DNA of 64,000 nucleotides from Silicimonas sp963779765. Its GTDB lineage: Bacteria; Pseudomonadota; Alphaproteobacteria; Rhodobacterales; Rhodobacteraceae. Where the stretch lies: positions 806,001 through 870,000 of the forward strand of contig CAVZZP010000002.1 of assembly GCA_963779765.1 (NCBI GenBank), given 5' to 3'. Under the pieces are notes generated by a model. That model had not been told where the DNA came from and searched no databases. It worked only from the letters and a program-made list of their open reading frames with translations. A program made the translations under genes and the position numbers. Shown here piece after piece: positions 9,645 through 17,794 of this stretch (positions are counted from its first letter, which is position 1; the number at the start of each line of letters is the position of its first letter).

Positions 9645-10154
9645 ATGGCCGACTTCCCCACCTCCTTCGACAAGGACGCGCTGCTCGCCTGCGCGCGTGG
9701 AGAGCTCTTCGGTCCCGGCAACGCCCAGCTTCCCGCCCCGCCCATGCTGATGATGGACCGCATCACCGAGATCAGCGGCGACGGCGGTGAACACGGCAAG
9801 GGCCACGTCGTGGCCGAGTTCGACATCACTCCCGACCTCTGGTTCTTCGAGTGCCATTTCCCGGGCAATCCGATCATGCCCGGCTGCCTCGGCCTCGACG
9901 GCCTGTGGCAGTTGACCGGCTTCAACCTCGGCTGGCGCGGCTGGCAGGGACGCGGCTATGCCCTCGGCGTGGGCGAGGTCAAGCTGACCGGCATGGTGCG
10001 GCCCGACCGCAAGATGCTGACCTACAAGGTCGACTTTACCAAGGCGATCCAGACCCGCCGCCTGACCATGGGCGTCGCCGACGGCATCGTCGAGGCGGAC
10101 GGGGATGTGATCTATGTGGTCAAGGACATGAAGGTGGCGTTGAGCGAGACCTGA
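9645..10154 (+). CDS. fabA: 3-hydroxydecanoyl-ACP dehydratase/isomerase
   Basis: Dehydrates 3-hydroxyacyl-ACP and isomerises trans-2- to cis-3-decenoyl-ACP, the branch point to unsaturated fatty acids. The 169-residue length is exactly typical. The catalytic pair is visible: His71 in FFECHFPGNPIMPGC and Asp85 in LGLDGLWQL. The start ATG follows GGAGCAAGG. It works with FabB, encoded about 610 bases downstream on the same strand; an SMR gene on the other strand lies between them. It is divergent from irr. Confidence 0.97.
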   Translation: MADFPTSFDKDALLACARGELFGPGNAQLPAPPMLMMDRITEISGDGGEHGKGHVVAEFDITPDLWFFECHFPGNPIMPGCLGLDGLWQLTGFNLGWRGWQGRGYALGVGEVKLTGMVRPDRKMLTYKVDFTKAIQTRRLTMGVADGIVEADGDVIYVVKDMKVALSET

Positions 10155-10201
10155 GCCCGGCCAAGCGTCGGACGTGGCGGGTCAAACTCAACTCGCCTCT
10201 T

Positions 10202-10513
10202 TCAGGCCAACTTCATCGTGATGATCCCGCTGATGATAAGAAGGGCCGCGATGATCCGCGCGGGCGTGGCGGCTTCGCCAAGGACGGCGATCCCGACCAC
10301 GAAGGCACCCACCGCGCCGATGCCTGTCCAGATCGTGTAGGCCGTGCCGAGCGGAAGACTCCTCATTGCCACGGACAGCAGCCCGAAACTCGCGATCATC
10401 GTCACGATGGTGATGGCGGTTGGAGCCAAAACGGTGAAACCGTCGGACTTTTTCATCGAGAATGCCCAGACAACTTCCAGGACTCCGGCGGCGAAAAGAC
10501 GAATCCAGGCCAT
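10202..10513 (-). CDS. SMR family exporter, SugE/Gdx type (guanidinium)
   Basis: Small multidrug resistance transporter of 103 residues with four membrane helices, acting as an antiparallel dimer. The N-terminus (MAWIRLFAAGVLEVVWAF) carries the essential TM1 glutamate. The TAYTIWTGIGAVGAF stretch is that of the SugE/Gdx guanidinium-proton antiporter subgroup. The mini-ykkC-like hairpins just upstream support guanidine as substrate. It is antisense to the flanking fabA and fabB and interrupts that pair. The start ATG has AGGGAG seven bases upstream; a longer upstream reading frame lacks a credible start. Confidence 0.9.
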   Translation of the reverse strand: MAWIRLFAAGVLEVVWAFSMKKSDGFTVLAPTAITIVTMIASFGLLSVAMRSLPLGTAYTIWTGIGAVGAFVVGIAVLGEAATPARIIAALLIISGIITMKLA

Positions 10514-10528
10514 GCTTGATCTCCCTGA

Positions 10529-10574
10529 GCCGGGTCGTCCCGGCGTGATGACCATGAGTGTGAGGGCGTCCTCA
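10529..10574 (-). promoter_or_regulatory. Candidate guanidine-II (mini-ykkC) riboswitch
   Basis: Two hairpins sit directly upstream of the SMR gene on the minus strand. P1 (10574-10561) is TGAGG-ACGC-CCTCA. P2 (10544-10529) is GCCGGG-ACGA-CCCGGC, a perfect six-pair stem with the diagnostic ACGR loop. The linker is 16 bases. The SD AGGGAG begins two bases after P2 and the ATG follows. Tandem short stems with ACGR loops next to the ribosome site of sugE-type genes define this class. P1 has C where R is expected. Confidence 0.72.
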
Positions 10575-10767
10575 TCCGGGGAAATGGACTGTCTCACGGT
10601 GGTTGGCAACCGCGGGCCTCGAATGTTGGGCCGCGGTGCGCTCAAAGCCACTGTCGACCGCGCATTCTCCTGAAACACCGGGCGGCGTCGCCCCCCGCCC
10701 CCTAACCGCTTGCCCCTCCGGCCCCGCCCGTCCTACATAGGCCGCGGACGAAGAACGGGAGAGCAGC

Positions 10768-11988
10768 ATGCGTCGCGTCGTCATCACCGGGATGGGCATC
10801 GTCAGCCCCATCGGCAACAACGTGGCCGAGGTCGAGGCCAGCCTCCGCGCGGGCCGGTCGGGCATATCCTTCCAACCCGAGTACGCCGAGAAGGGCTTTC
10901 GCAGCCAGATCGCGGGCGTGCCCGACATCGTGCTCGAGGACCACATCGACAAGCGCCAGATGCGCTTCATGGGTCCGACCGCCGCCTATGCCTACCTCGC
11001 CATGCAGCAGGCCATCGCCGACTCGGGGCTCGAGGAGAAGGACATCTCGAACGAGATGACCGGCCTCGTCGCCGGGTCGGGCGGCCCGTCCACCTCGAAC
11101 TTCTTCGAAGCCCACCAAGCGGTGATCCAGAAAGGCGCGCCCAAGCGCATGGGCCCCTTCATGGTCACGCGCTGCATGTCGTCGACCGTCTCGGCCTGCC
11201 TCGCGACGCCGTTCAGGATCAAGGGCATCAACTACTCCATCACCTCGGCCTGCTCGACCACGCTTCACTGCATGGGCAACGGGACCGAGCAGATCCAGAT
11301 GGGCAAGCAGGACATCGTCTTCGCGGGCGGGGGCGAAGAGGTCGACTGGACCCTCTCCTGCCTCTTCGACGCCATGGGTGCCATGTCGTCCAAGTACAAC
11401 GACACCCCCACCGAGGCCGCCCGCGCCTTCGACGAAAGCCGCGACGGCTTCGTGATCGGCGGCGGCGGCGGCATGGTCGTGCTTGAGGAACTGGAGCACG
11501 CCAAGGCCCGTGGCGCCAAGATCTACGCCGAGGTCACGGGCTACGGCGCCACCTCCGACGGCTACGACATGGTGGCCCCCTCGGGCGAGGGCGGCGAACG
11601 TTCGATGCGGATTGCCGCCTCGACGCTCGGCGACCGCACCGTGGACTACATCAACGCCCACGGTACCTCGACGCCCGTGGGAGACGTGACCGAGGTGGAA
11701 GCCGTCCGCCGCGTCTTCGGCGACGACCACGCACCGATCTCCTCGACCAAGTCGATGACCGGGCACTCTCTCGGCGCGGCGGGCGTTCATGAGGCGATCT
11801 ATTCGCTGATCATGATGGAAAAGGGCTTCATGGCCCCGTCGATCAACGTGCGAACCCTCGACCCCGCGATCCGCCCCGAAGAGATCGTGACGAAGACGAC
11901 CGAGGCCGACCTCGACACGGTCATCTCGAACAGCTTCGGCTTCGGCGGCACCAACGCCACCGTCGCCATGTCCAAGTACCACGGGTGA
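10768..11988 (+). CDS. fabB: Beta-ketoacyl-ACP synthase I
   Basis: Condensing enzyme that elongates acyl-ACP and is needed for unsaturated fatty acids. The 406-residue protein has the active-site Cys162 in SITSACSTTLHCM, the first His in INAHGTSTPVGD, the Lys in SSTKSMTGHSLGAAG with the second His, and the C-terminal SNSFGFGGTNA. Length is typical. ATG 10768 follows GGGAGAGCAGC. FabI begins five bases after the stop, so fabB-fabI form one transcript, and fabA is upstream on the same strand. Confidence 0.97.
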   Translation: MRRVVITGMGIVSPIGNNVAEVEASLRAGRSGISFQPEYAEKGFRSQIAGVPDIVLEDHIDKRQMRFMGPTAAYAYLAMQQAIADSGLEEKDISNEMTGLVAGSGGPSTSNFFEAHQAVIQKGAPKRMGPFMVTRCMSSTVSACLATPFRIKGINYSITSACSTTLHCMGNGTEQIQMGKQDIVFAGGGEEVDWTLSCLFDAMGAMSSKYNDTPTEAARAFDESRDGFVIGGGGGMVVLEELEHAKARGAKIYAEVTGYGATSDGYDMVAPSGEGGERSMRIAASTLGDRTVDYINAHGTSTPVGDVTEVEAVRRVFGDDHAPISSTKSMTGHSLGAAGVHEAIYSLIMMEKGFMAPSINVRTLDPAIRPEEIVTKTTEADLDTVISNSFGFGGTNATVAMSKYHG

Positions 11989-11992
11989 TCCA

Positions 11993-12781
11993 ATGGCCGA
12001 CCTGATGACGGGCAAACGCGGACTTGTGATGGGGGTCGCGAACGACCACTCCATCGCCTGGGGCATCGCGAAGGCGCTTCACGCCGAGGGCGCGGAACTC
12101 GCCTTTACGTATCAGGGCGAGGCCTTCGGGAAGCGGGTCGAGCCTCTGGCCGCCAGTGTCGGATCGGACATCCTGATCGACGTCGACGTAACCGACGACG
12201 CCTCGCTCGACGAGGCCTTCAACGACATCGCCGTGAAGTGGGGCAAGCTCGACTTTCTCGTCCACTCCATCGCCTTCTCCGACAAGAACGAACTCACGGG
12301 CCGGTTCATCGACACCAGCCGCCGGAACTTCCAGAACTCGCTGACCATCTCGTGCTACTCGCTGGTCGAGGTCGCCCGCCGCGCGCGTCCGCTGATGACC
12401 GAGGGCGGCACGATCCTGACGCTGACCTACATGGGCTCGAACCGGGTCCAGCCGAACTACAACGTCATGGGCGTCGCCAAAGCCGCGCTGGAAAGCGCCG
12501 TCCGCTACCTCGCCAACGACCTCGGCCCCGAGGGCATCCGCGTCAACGCCATCTCCCCCGGTCCGATGAAGACACTGGCAGGGGCCGCCATCGGCGGGGC
12601 GCGGAAAACATTCAAGACCATCGAGGCCAACGCGCCCCTGCGGAAAAACGCCACGCTCGAGGCGGTCGGCGGCACGGCGGTCTACCTTTGCTCGGACTAC
12701 GGCGCCTCGACGACGGGCGAGATCATCCGCGTCGACGGCGGGTATCATGTGCTGGGCATGATGCAGCCCGAAAGCTCCTGA
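11993..12781 (+). CDS. fabI: Enoyl-ACP reductase (NADH)
   Basis: Last step of each fatty acid elongation round. The 262-residue short-chain dehydrogenase has the FabI nucleotide motif GVANDHSIAWGIA near residues 14-26. The catalytic Tyr156 and Lys163 lie in NYNVMGVAKAALES and Tyr146 in LTLTYMGSN, matching E. coli numbering exactly. It starts five bases after fabB, so translation is probably coupled. Triclosan sensitivity would be expected from the family but is not tested by sequence. Confidence 0.97.
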   Translation: MADLMTGKRGLVMGVANDHSIAWGIAKALHAEGAELAFTYQGEAFGKRVEPLAASVGSDILIDVDVTDDASLDEAFNDIAVKWGKLDFLVHSIAFSDKNELTGRFIDTSRRNFQNSLTISCYSLVEVARRARPLMTEGGTILTLTYMGSNRVQPNYNVMGVAKAALESAVRYLANDLGPEGIRVNAISPGPMKTLAGAAIGGARKTFKTIEANAPLRKNATLEAVGGTAVYLCSDYGASTTGEIIRVDGGYHVLGMMQPESS

Positions 12782-12857
12782 CGCGCGCTTGATCCGGGTC
12801 AACGCCTGCCGCTTGCCAAGCTCCTAAACTTCGCGCGTCAACCGAAAGGAGCGCGCG

Positions 12858-13760
12858 ATGGACGGAACTGCCACCCAAACCAAGACCGAGACGGCACAAG
12901 TGCCCGCCACCCGGCCCGGACCGGTCTTCGAGAACGACGTCTATCCCTATGAGGACAGGCTCGACCGCAAGACCTACGAGGAAGAGAAAGCCCGTCTTCA
13001 GGCCGAACTCCTCAAGGTCCAGATCTGGGCCCAGGAGACGGGACAGAAGTTCATCCTGATCTTCGAGGGCCGCGACGCCGCCGGGAAGGGCGGCACGATC
13101 AAGCGGTTCATGGAACACCTGAATCCGCGCCAGGCCCGCGTCGTCGCGCTGAACAAGCCGACCGAGGAGGAGAAGGGCCAGTGGTTCTTCCAGCGCTACC
13201 TGACGCACCTGCCGACGGCGGGCGAAATGGTGTTCTACGACCGCTCCTGGTACAACCGCGCGGGCGTCGAGCGCGTCATGGGCTTCTGCGAGCCCTCGGA
13301 ATATCTGGAGTTCATGCGCCAGACCCCGGACCTGGAGCGTATGCTCGTACGGTCCGGCATCCGCCTCTACAAGTACTGGTTCTCTGTCACCCGGGACGAG
13401 CAGCGCCGCCGCTTCGCCTCGCGTGAGACCGATCCCCTGAAGCGCTGGAAGCTGTCGCCCATCGACAAGGCCTCGCTCGACCGGTGGGACGACTATACCG
13501 AGGCGAAGGAGGCGATGCTCTTCTACACCGACACCGCCGACGCCCCCTGGACCATCGTGAAGTCAGACGACAAGAAACGCGCCCGTCTCAACTGCATGAG
13601 GCACTTCCTGTCCTCGCTCGACTACCCCGGCAAGGACCGAAAGGTCGCGACGCCGCCCGATCCCCGCATCGTGGGCCGCGCGGATCACGTCCTGCACAAG
13701 ACCGACCACATCCTCGCCACGGCGCTTCATCCCCGCACCCGCAGGAAGCCAAAGGCCTGA
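12858..13760 (+). CDS. ppk2: Polyphosphate kinase 2
   Basis: Transfers phosphate between polyphosphate and nucleotides, usually making GTP or ATP from the diphosphate. The single-domain 300-residue protein has a Walker A loop GRDAAGKGG at residues 71-79, a lid region with arginines, and the Walker B segment VFYDRSWYNRAGVERVMG near 131-148. A single domain of this size fits PPK2 class I. The first 20 residues are low-complexity. The RBS is AAAGGAGCGCG. It stands 76 bases after fabI; an own promoter is likely. Confidence 0.94.
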   Translation: MDGTATQTKTETAQVPATRPGPVFENDVYPYEDRLDRKTYEEEKARLQAELLKVQIWAQETGQKFILIFEGRDAAGKGGTIKRFMEHLNPRQARVVALNKPTEEEKGQWFFQRYLTHLPTAGEMVFYDRSWYNRAGVERVMGFCEPSEYLEFMRQTPDLERMLVRSGIRLYKYWFSVTRDEQRRRFASRETDPLKRWKLSPIDKASLDRWDDYTEAKEAMLFYTDTADAPWTIVKSDDKKRARLNCMRHFLSSLDYPGKDRKVATPPDPRIVGRADHVLHKTDHILATALHPRTRRKPKA

Positions 13761-13768
13761 GCCGCCGA

Positions 13769-13824
13769 GGGGCTCCGCCCCGCATCGCTGACGCTCGGCC
13801 CCCGGAGTATTGTGGGACAGAAGA
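13769..13824 (+). repeat. Intergenic repeat, copy A
   Basis: Composite element: hairpin GGGGCTCCGCCCC (13769-13781), an 18-base spacer, then CCCCGGAGTATT followed by GGACAGAAGA-like sequence. The same order is found in copy C at 56680. It lies nine bases after the ppk2 stop. The 302-base gap 13761-14062 holds this copy, copy B and GC-rich filler; no gene is seen. Confidence 0.75.
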
Positions 13825-13930
13825 GGCACCCTCCGGCCCAGTGACGGGCCGGAAGGCTTCTCCTGTCGCGGTCATCGGCGCTCCCGCCTGTACCGCGCCC
13901 CATGCTGGCCGGGGCGCGACTAAAATTCCG

Positions 13931-13998
13931 CTGCTTCTTCTGTCGCAAAATACTCCCGGGGAGCCCCGGCGTTCAGCCGGGACGGGGGCAGCGCCCCC
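13931..13998 (-). repeat. Intergenic repeat, copy B (inverted)
   Basis: Read on the minus strand: hairpin GGGGGCGCTGCCCCC, a spacer of about 20 bases, then CCCCGGGAGTATTTTGCGAC followed by AGAAGAAGC. It is inverted relative to copy A 107 bases away, so the two could pair in a long transcript. It lies 65 bases before metG. Confidence 0.72.
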
Positions 13999-14062
13999 AA
14001 TTGCAGGGGGTGACGCCCGCCTGCCCGCGCGGTAAAGGACACTCCGCATCACGGAGTGACCC

Positions 14063-15778
14063 ATGGCCCGCATCCTCATCACCAGCGCCATTCCCTACAT
14101 CAACGGGATCAAGCACCTGGGGAACCTGGTCGGCTCGCAACTGCCCGCCGACCTCTACGCGCGCTACATGCGCGCGCGCGGGCACGAGGTGCTGTTCCTC
14201 TGCGCCACCGACGAGCACGGCACGCCGGCCGAGCTTGCCGCCGCCAAGGCCGGAATGCCCGTCGCCGACTACTGCGCCGAGATGCACGAGGTGCAGACGA
14301 AGCTCTCGGACGGCTTCCGGCTGTCCTTCGACAAGTTCGGCCGCTCGTCCTCGCCCCAGAACCACGCGCTGACCCAGCATTTCGCCGGCAAGCTGGCCGA
14401 GAAGGGTCTGATTTCCGAGGTCTCGGAAAAGCAGATCTACTCGAACGCCGACGGCCGCTTCCTGCCCGACCGATATATCGAGGGCACCTGCCCCAACTGC
14501 GGTTACGACCGCGCCCGCGGCGACCAGTGCGAGAACTGCACCAAGCAGCTTGACCCGACCGACCTGATCGAGCCTCGCTCGGCCATCTCGGGATCGACGG
14601 ACCTCGAGGTGCGCGAAACGAAGCACCTGTACCTCAAGCAGCGCTCTCTGCGCGGTCAGTTGTCGGAGTGGATCGACTCGAAGACCGACTGGCCCGTGCT
14701 GACGACATCCATCGCCAGGAAATGGCTGAACGACGGCGACGGTCTCCAGGATCGGGGCATCACCCGCGATCTCGACTGGGGTATTCCCGTGAAGAAGGGC
14801 GCCGAGGAGTGGCCCGGCATGGAGGGCAAGGTCTTCTACGTCTGGTTCGACGCCCCCATCGAATACATCGCCTGCGCCAAGGAATGGTCCGACGCCACCG
14901 GCCGCCCGGACAGCGAATGGGAGCGCTGGTGGCGCACCGACAAGGGCGCCGATGACGTCCGCTATGTCCAGTTCATGGGCAAGGACAACGTCCCGTTCCA
15001 CACGCTGTCGTTCCCGGCGACGATCATCGGCTCTGGCGAGCCGTGGAAGCTGGTCGACTACATCAAGTCGTTCAACTACCTCAACTACGACGGCGGCCAG
15101 TTCTCGACCTCGCAGGGGCGCGGCGTCTTCATGGACCAGGCCCTGTCGATCCTGCCCGCCGACTACTGGCGCTGGTGGCTTCTGTCCCACGCGCCCGAGA
15201 ATTCGGACGCGGAGTTCACCTGGGAAAACTTCCAGACGGCGGTGAACAAGGACCTGGCCGACGTCCTCGGCAACTTCGTCAGCCGCGTCACCAAGTTCTG
15301 CCGTTCGAAGTTCGGCGAGGAGGTGCCGTCGGGCGGCGAATGGGGTGCCGAGGAAGACGCCCTGATGGCCCGCCTGACCGAGGGCGTCGCCCGCTATGAG
15401 GCTGCGATGGAGGCGATCGAGGTCCGCAAGGCCGCAGGCGAACTTCGCGCAATCTGGGTTGCGGGCAACGAGTACCTGCAATCCGCCGCGCCCTGGTCCG
15501 TCTTCAAGGACGATCCCGACCGCGCCGCCGCGCAGGTGCGCCTCGCCCTCAACCTGATCCGCGTCTACGCTGTCTTGTCGGCGCCCTTCATTCCGGACGC
15601 AGCCGGGTCGATGCTTTCGGCGATGAACACGCTCGACACCGACTGGCCCTCCGACATCCGCGCTGCCCTGACCGCGCTGCCTCCCGGCCACGCCTTCACG
15701 GTCCCCGAGGTGCTCTTCAAGAAGATCGCCGACGAAGAGCGCGAAGACTGGCAGACACGCTTTGCCGGGAAGAGGTGA
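14063..15778 (+). CDS. metG: Methionyl-tRNA synthetase
   Basis: Charges tRNA-Met. The 571-residue class I synthetase starts MARILITSAIPYINGIKHLGN with the HIGH-equivalent HLGN. A zinc knuckle CPNCGYDRARGDQCENC is near residue 145. The KMSKS-equivalent is the unusual FSTSQGRG in the loop after NYDGGQ. The anticodon-binding helical domain follows, and the C-terminal EMAP domain of E. coli MetG is absent, as in the shorter archaeal-like type. The frame is intact. The next gene starts two bases after its stop. Confidence 0.96.
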   Translation: MARILITSAIPYINGIKHLGNLVGSQLPADLYARYMRARGHEVLFLCATDEHGTPAELAAAKAGMPVADYCAEMHEVQTKLSDGFRLSFDKFGRSSSPQNHALTQHFAGKLAEKGLISEVSEKQIYSNADGRFLPDRYIEGTCPNCGYDRARGDQCENCTKQLDPTDLIEPRSAISGSTDLEVRETKHLYLKQRSLRGQLSEWIDSKTDWPVLTTSIARKWLNDGDGLQDRGITRDLDWGIPVKKGAEEWPGMEGKVFYVWFDAPIEYIACAKEWSDATGRPDSEWERWWRTDKGADDVRYVQFMGKDNVPFHTLSFPATIIGSGEPWKLVDYIKSFNYLNYDGGQFSTSQGRGVFMDQALSILPADYWRWWLLSHAPENSDAEFTWENFQTAVNKDLADVLGNFVSRVTKFCRSKFGEEVPSGGEWGAEEDALMARLTEGVARYEAAMEAIEVRKAAGELRAIWVAGNEYLQSAAPWSVFKDDPDRAAAQVRLALNLIRVYAVLSAPFIPDAAGSMLSAMNTLDTDWPSDIRAALTALPPGHAFTVPEVLFKKIADEEREDWQTRFAGKR

Positions 15779-15779
15779 T

Positions 15780-16520
15780 ATGGGCGGGTCCAAACAGCAG
15801 GACGGTCCGGGAGTCGGAAAGGTAAACCTTGGCCGCACGATCCGCGCCGCCCTGCGCCCGTTGCCCTCTCTTCCCAAAGTAAGCGGCGACGTTCTCGTCT
15901 TCGCAGCGGCACCCGACCCGATTGTGCCCGAGCGGCTGCTGAGACAAGGGACGATCGTCACGGCGAACGCCAGCCAAGTTTACCTCGAAAGGCTCGGGGT
16001 CCAGAAGCCCCACATCACCTGCATGCGCGCGGACATGGATGACGACAAGCCCACCAGTCCGCTCAAGCTGAAGGCGCTCGAAGGCCGGTCGACCGGTCTG
16101 CTGGTCCTTTTCGCCACGCACCGCGACAAGACCTGCAGCACACAGCTCGCGCTTCTGGACAAGGTTGGATACCGGCACGACGACGTCCTCGTGCTGACCC
16201 GTTTGGGGGCCGGGATGATGTTCAACAAGGTCTATGCGCCCGGCAGCCACCTCCAGCGTGACTACATGATGTCCATGGGATTGCGAGCGATCACCCTCGC
16301 TCTGGCTGCAGGCGCCCGGCGCGTCGTGGTGAGCGGCCTGTCCTTTCGCCGCGACGGATATGCCGCGATCGACCTCGACGACTACAAGCGCCTGCATGCG
16401 CGTGAAGACTTGGACATCTTCAATGAGATCAGGCGGCTCGGCCATCCTGTCCTCGCCAGCGACGCGGCCTTGGCCGAGGATGCCGGTATCGCTCTCTGGG
16501 ACGACCGTCAGGCCCCGTAA
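15780..16520 (+). CDS. Putative glycosyltransferase-like protein of unknown function
   Basis: I do not recognise this 246-residue protein with certainty. It has an alternating alpha/beta pattern: VLVFAAAPDP near residue 40, IVTANASQVYLERLGVQKPH near 62-80, VVVSGLSFRRDGY near 187, and a C-terminal HPVLASDAALAEDAG. The IVTANAS...GVQKPHITCMRADMD layout resembles the DUF115/MptE-like and bacterial sialyltransferase-like folds, which place a nucleotide-sugar there. The start overlaps the metG end region and its 3' end overlaps the convergent cytidylyltransferase gene by 13 bases. That neighbour activates a sugar with CMP, so a role in adding a CMP-linked sugar is a reasonable but unproved guess. 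Confidence 0.6.
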   Translation: MGGSKQQDGPGVGKVNLGRTIRAALRPLPSLPKVSGDVLVFAAAPDPIVPERLLRQGTIVTANASQVYLERLGVQKPHITCMRADMDDDKPTSPLKLKALEGRSTGLLVLFATHRDKTCSTQLALLDKVGYRHDDVLVLTRLGAGMMFNKVYAPGSHLQRDYMMSMGLRAITLALAAGARRVVVSGLSFRRDGYAAIDLDDYKRLHAREDLDIFNEIRRLGHPVLASDAALAEDAGIALWDDRQAP

Positions 16521-17263
16521 GGTGGCTGTTCCGGCTCGACGAGATGGCGGGCCACCACCTCCGGGCGCGGCCGCATCTCGATCAGCGCCTTCACGACGTC
16601 GAAATCGTCGGCATTGTTGATGTCTATGCCTGTAATCGCCTCGCCAACAATCGGCAGCACAGCCCTGCCCATGTAGCCCGACCCGTATCGCGCGAGGTTC
16701 TCGTGTCTCAGGATATCCAGATTGAAGACCTGATAGGCGGTCGGATATTCGGTGCGGCGGATGACGGAACGGTTCTCGGGCCAACCGGGCATGAGGGCTT
16801 CGAGATAACCCTCGTCGTTGATACGGCACAGCCGCGTCTCGGAGGCACTGACGTTTCGTACAGAATCAACCTCGGGATGCGACTTCAGGATTTCCAGCCC
16901 ACGGCGAACATCCTCGACCCGCCGGAAGGGATTCGTCGGTTTCAGACGGATCCAGAACTCGGGCATGGGGATGCCGAAGGCAGGCAGCTCCGCCTCCAAG
17001 TCGGCCAGGATGTCCTCTTCCATCGCCGTGTCCGAACTTGCTGCCGCGCCACGCAGGTACGGACATTCAGCGCCGTAGTGGCGCCCGATCTCGGCGTACG
17101 CCGCCGAATCCGTCGACAAAATCACCCGATCTATGCCGAGGGCGCGGCCAAAGGCGATGGCATAGGCGAGCAGAGGATGGCCGCCGATGCGCATGACGTT
17201 CTTGTCCGGAAGCCCTTTTGATCCCGATCTTGCCGGCACGAAAGCGTATGTCAGTCCGGTCAT
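16508..17263 (-). CDS. Cytidylyltransferase family protein (CMP-sialic acid synthetase-like)
   Basis: Nucleotidyltransferase of the NeuA/KdsB superfamily, 251 residues. The N-terminal signature AFVPARSGSKGLPDKNVMRIGGHPLL matches acylneuraminate cytidylyltransferases (PARxGSKxxxxKN). The metal-binding region ILSTDSAAY and the substrate-side IRLKPTNPFRRVEDV follow. A C-terminal ITGIDINNADDFDVV block is typical of NeuA-like proteins. It is clearly distinct from the kdsB at 59791-60583, so a second CMP-sugar is likely, such as a nonulosonic acid. No sialic acid synthase is in the window. The RBS region holds AAAGATG only, weak. Confidence 0.85.
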   Translation of the reverse strand: MTGLTYAFVPARSGSKGLPDKNVMRIGGHPLLAYAIAFGRALGIDRVILSTDSAAYAEIGRHYGAECPYLRGAAASSDTAMEEDILADLEAELPAFGIPMPEFWIRLKPTNPFRRVEDVRRGLEILKSHPEVDSVRNVSASETRLCRINDEGYLEALMPGWPENRSVIRRTEYPTAYQVFNLDILRHENLARYGSGYMGRAVLPIVGEAITGIDINNADDFDVVKALIEMRPRPEVVARHLVEPEQPPYGA

Positions 17264-17444
17264 CTTTCTATTGCGACCCTCTTGCTGGTCCCAGGTTCAT
17301 GGACACACTCTGGCAGGAAGTGCTCATTGAGGCGACATCCGGATGCCTTCCCTCGCGTCAGTTTCACGACGTCGCCGCAAAAGCGACTGATTGGCCCAAG
17401 ACCTTGCATCCTGTTGACCTGAGGCAGGAGCTTGGAACACGACG

Positions 17445-17714
17445 ATGCCACGAACGGTGATTTTCTGCGCCGCCTGCGCGGTGCGCGTCGTGCCGCCTCG
17501 CCGGGCGATGCCCGAGCACGAGGTGACCTGCCCGTGTTGCAAGGCGACGGACAGCCTCACAAGGGTCCTGTCCGACGCGCGCAGCCACGCCACGCACCTC
17601 GCCAAGCGCGAGTACGACCGGCGGATGGCAGAGGCGGGGCGCGAACTGACCTACCGCACTCCCACGCGGATACCGTTGAGGAGCCTTCGCTGGATCACGG
17701 GCACCCTGCCCTGA
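17445..17714 (+). CDS. Small zinc-ribbon-like hypothetical protein
   Basis: An 89-residue basic protein with two cysteine pairs, FCAAC at about 8-11 and CPCC at about 29-32, consistent with a compact zinc ribbon. The remaining part is a helical, Arg-rich tail. It lacks a strong SD at the right distance (AGGAG lies about 14 bases upstream), and another frame on the opposite strand is also open, so I rate it moderate. The cysteine spacing is the argument for it. The 181 bases before it hold nothing I recognise. Confidence 0.5.
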   Translation: MPRTVIFCAACAVRVVPPRRAMPEHEVTCPCCKATDSLTRVLSDARSHATHLAKREYDRRMAEAGRELTYRTPTRIPLRSLRWITGTLP

Positions 17715-17794
17715 GCAGTCTGGGCCGCGACATCCCGACGCAAGGGCGTTTCATCGACTTTCGGGACGCCCCATGTCAGGCCACTCTCCCGGCC

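Noticed and set aside
13973..15961. 662-residue open frame on the minus strand
   Set aside because: It is antisense to metG, which has all synthetase motifs. The frame shows only Arg/Val/Gly-rich sequence typical of the mirror frame of high-GC genes.
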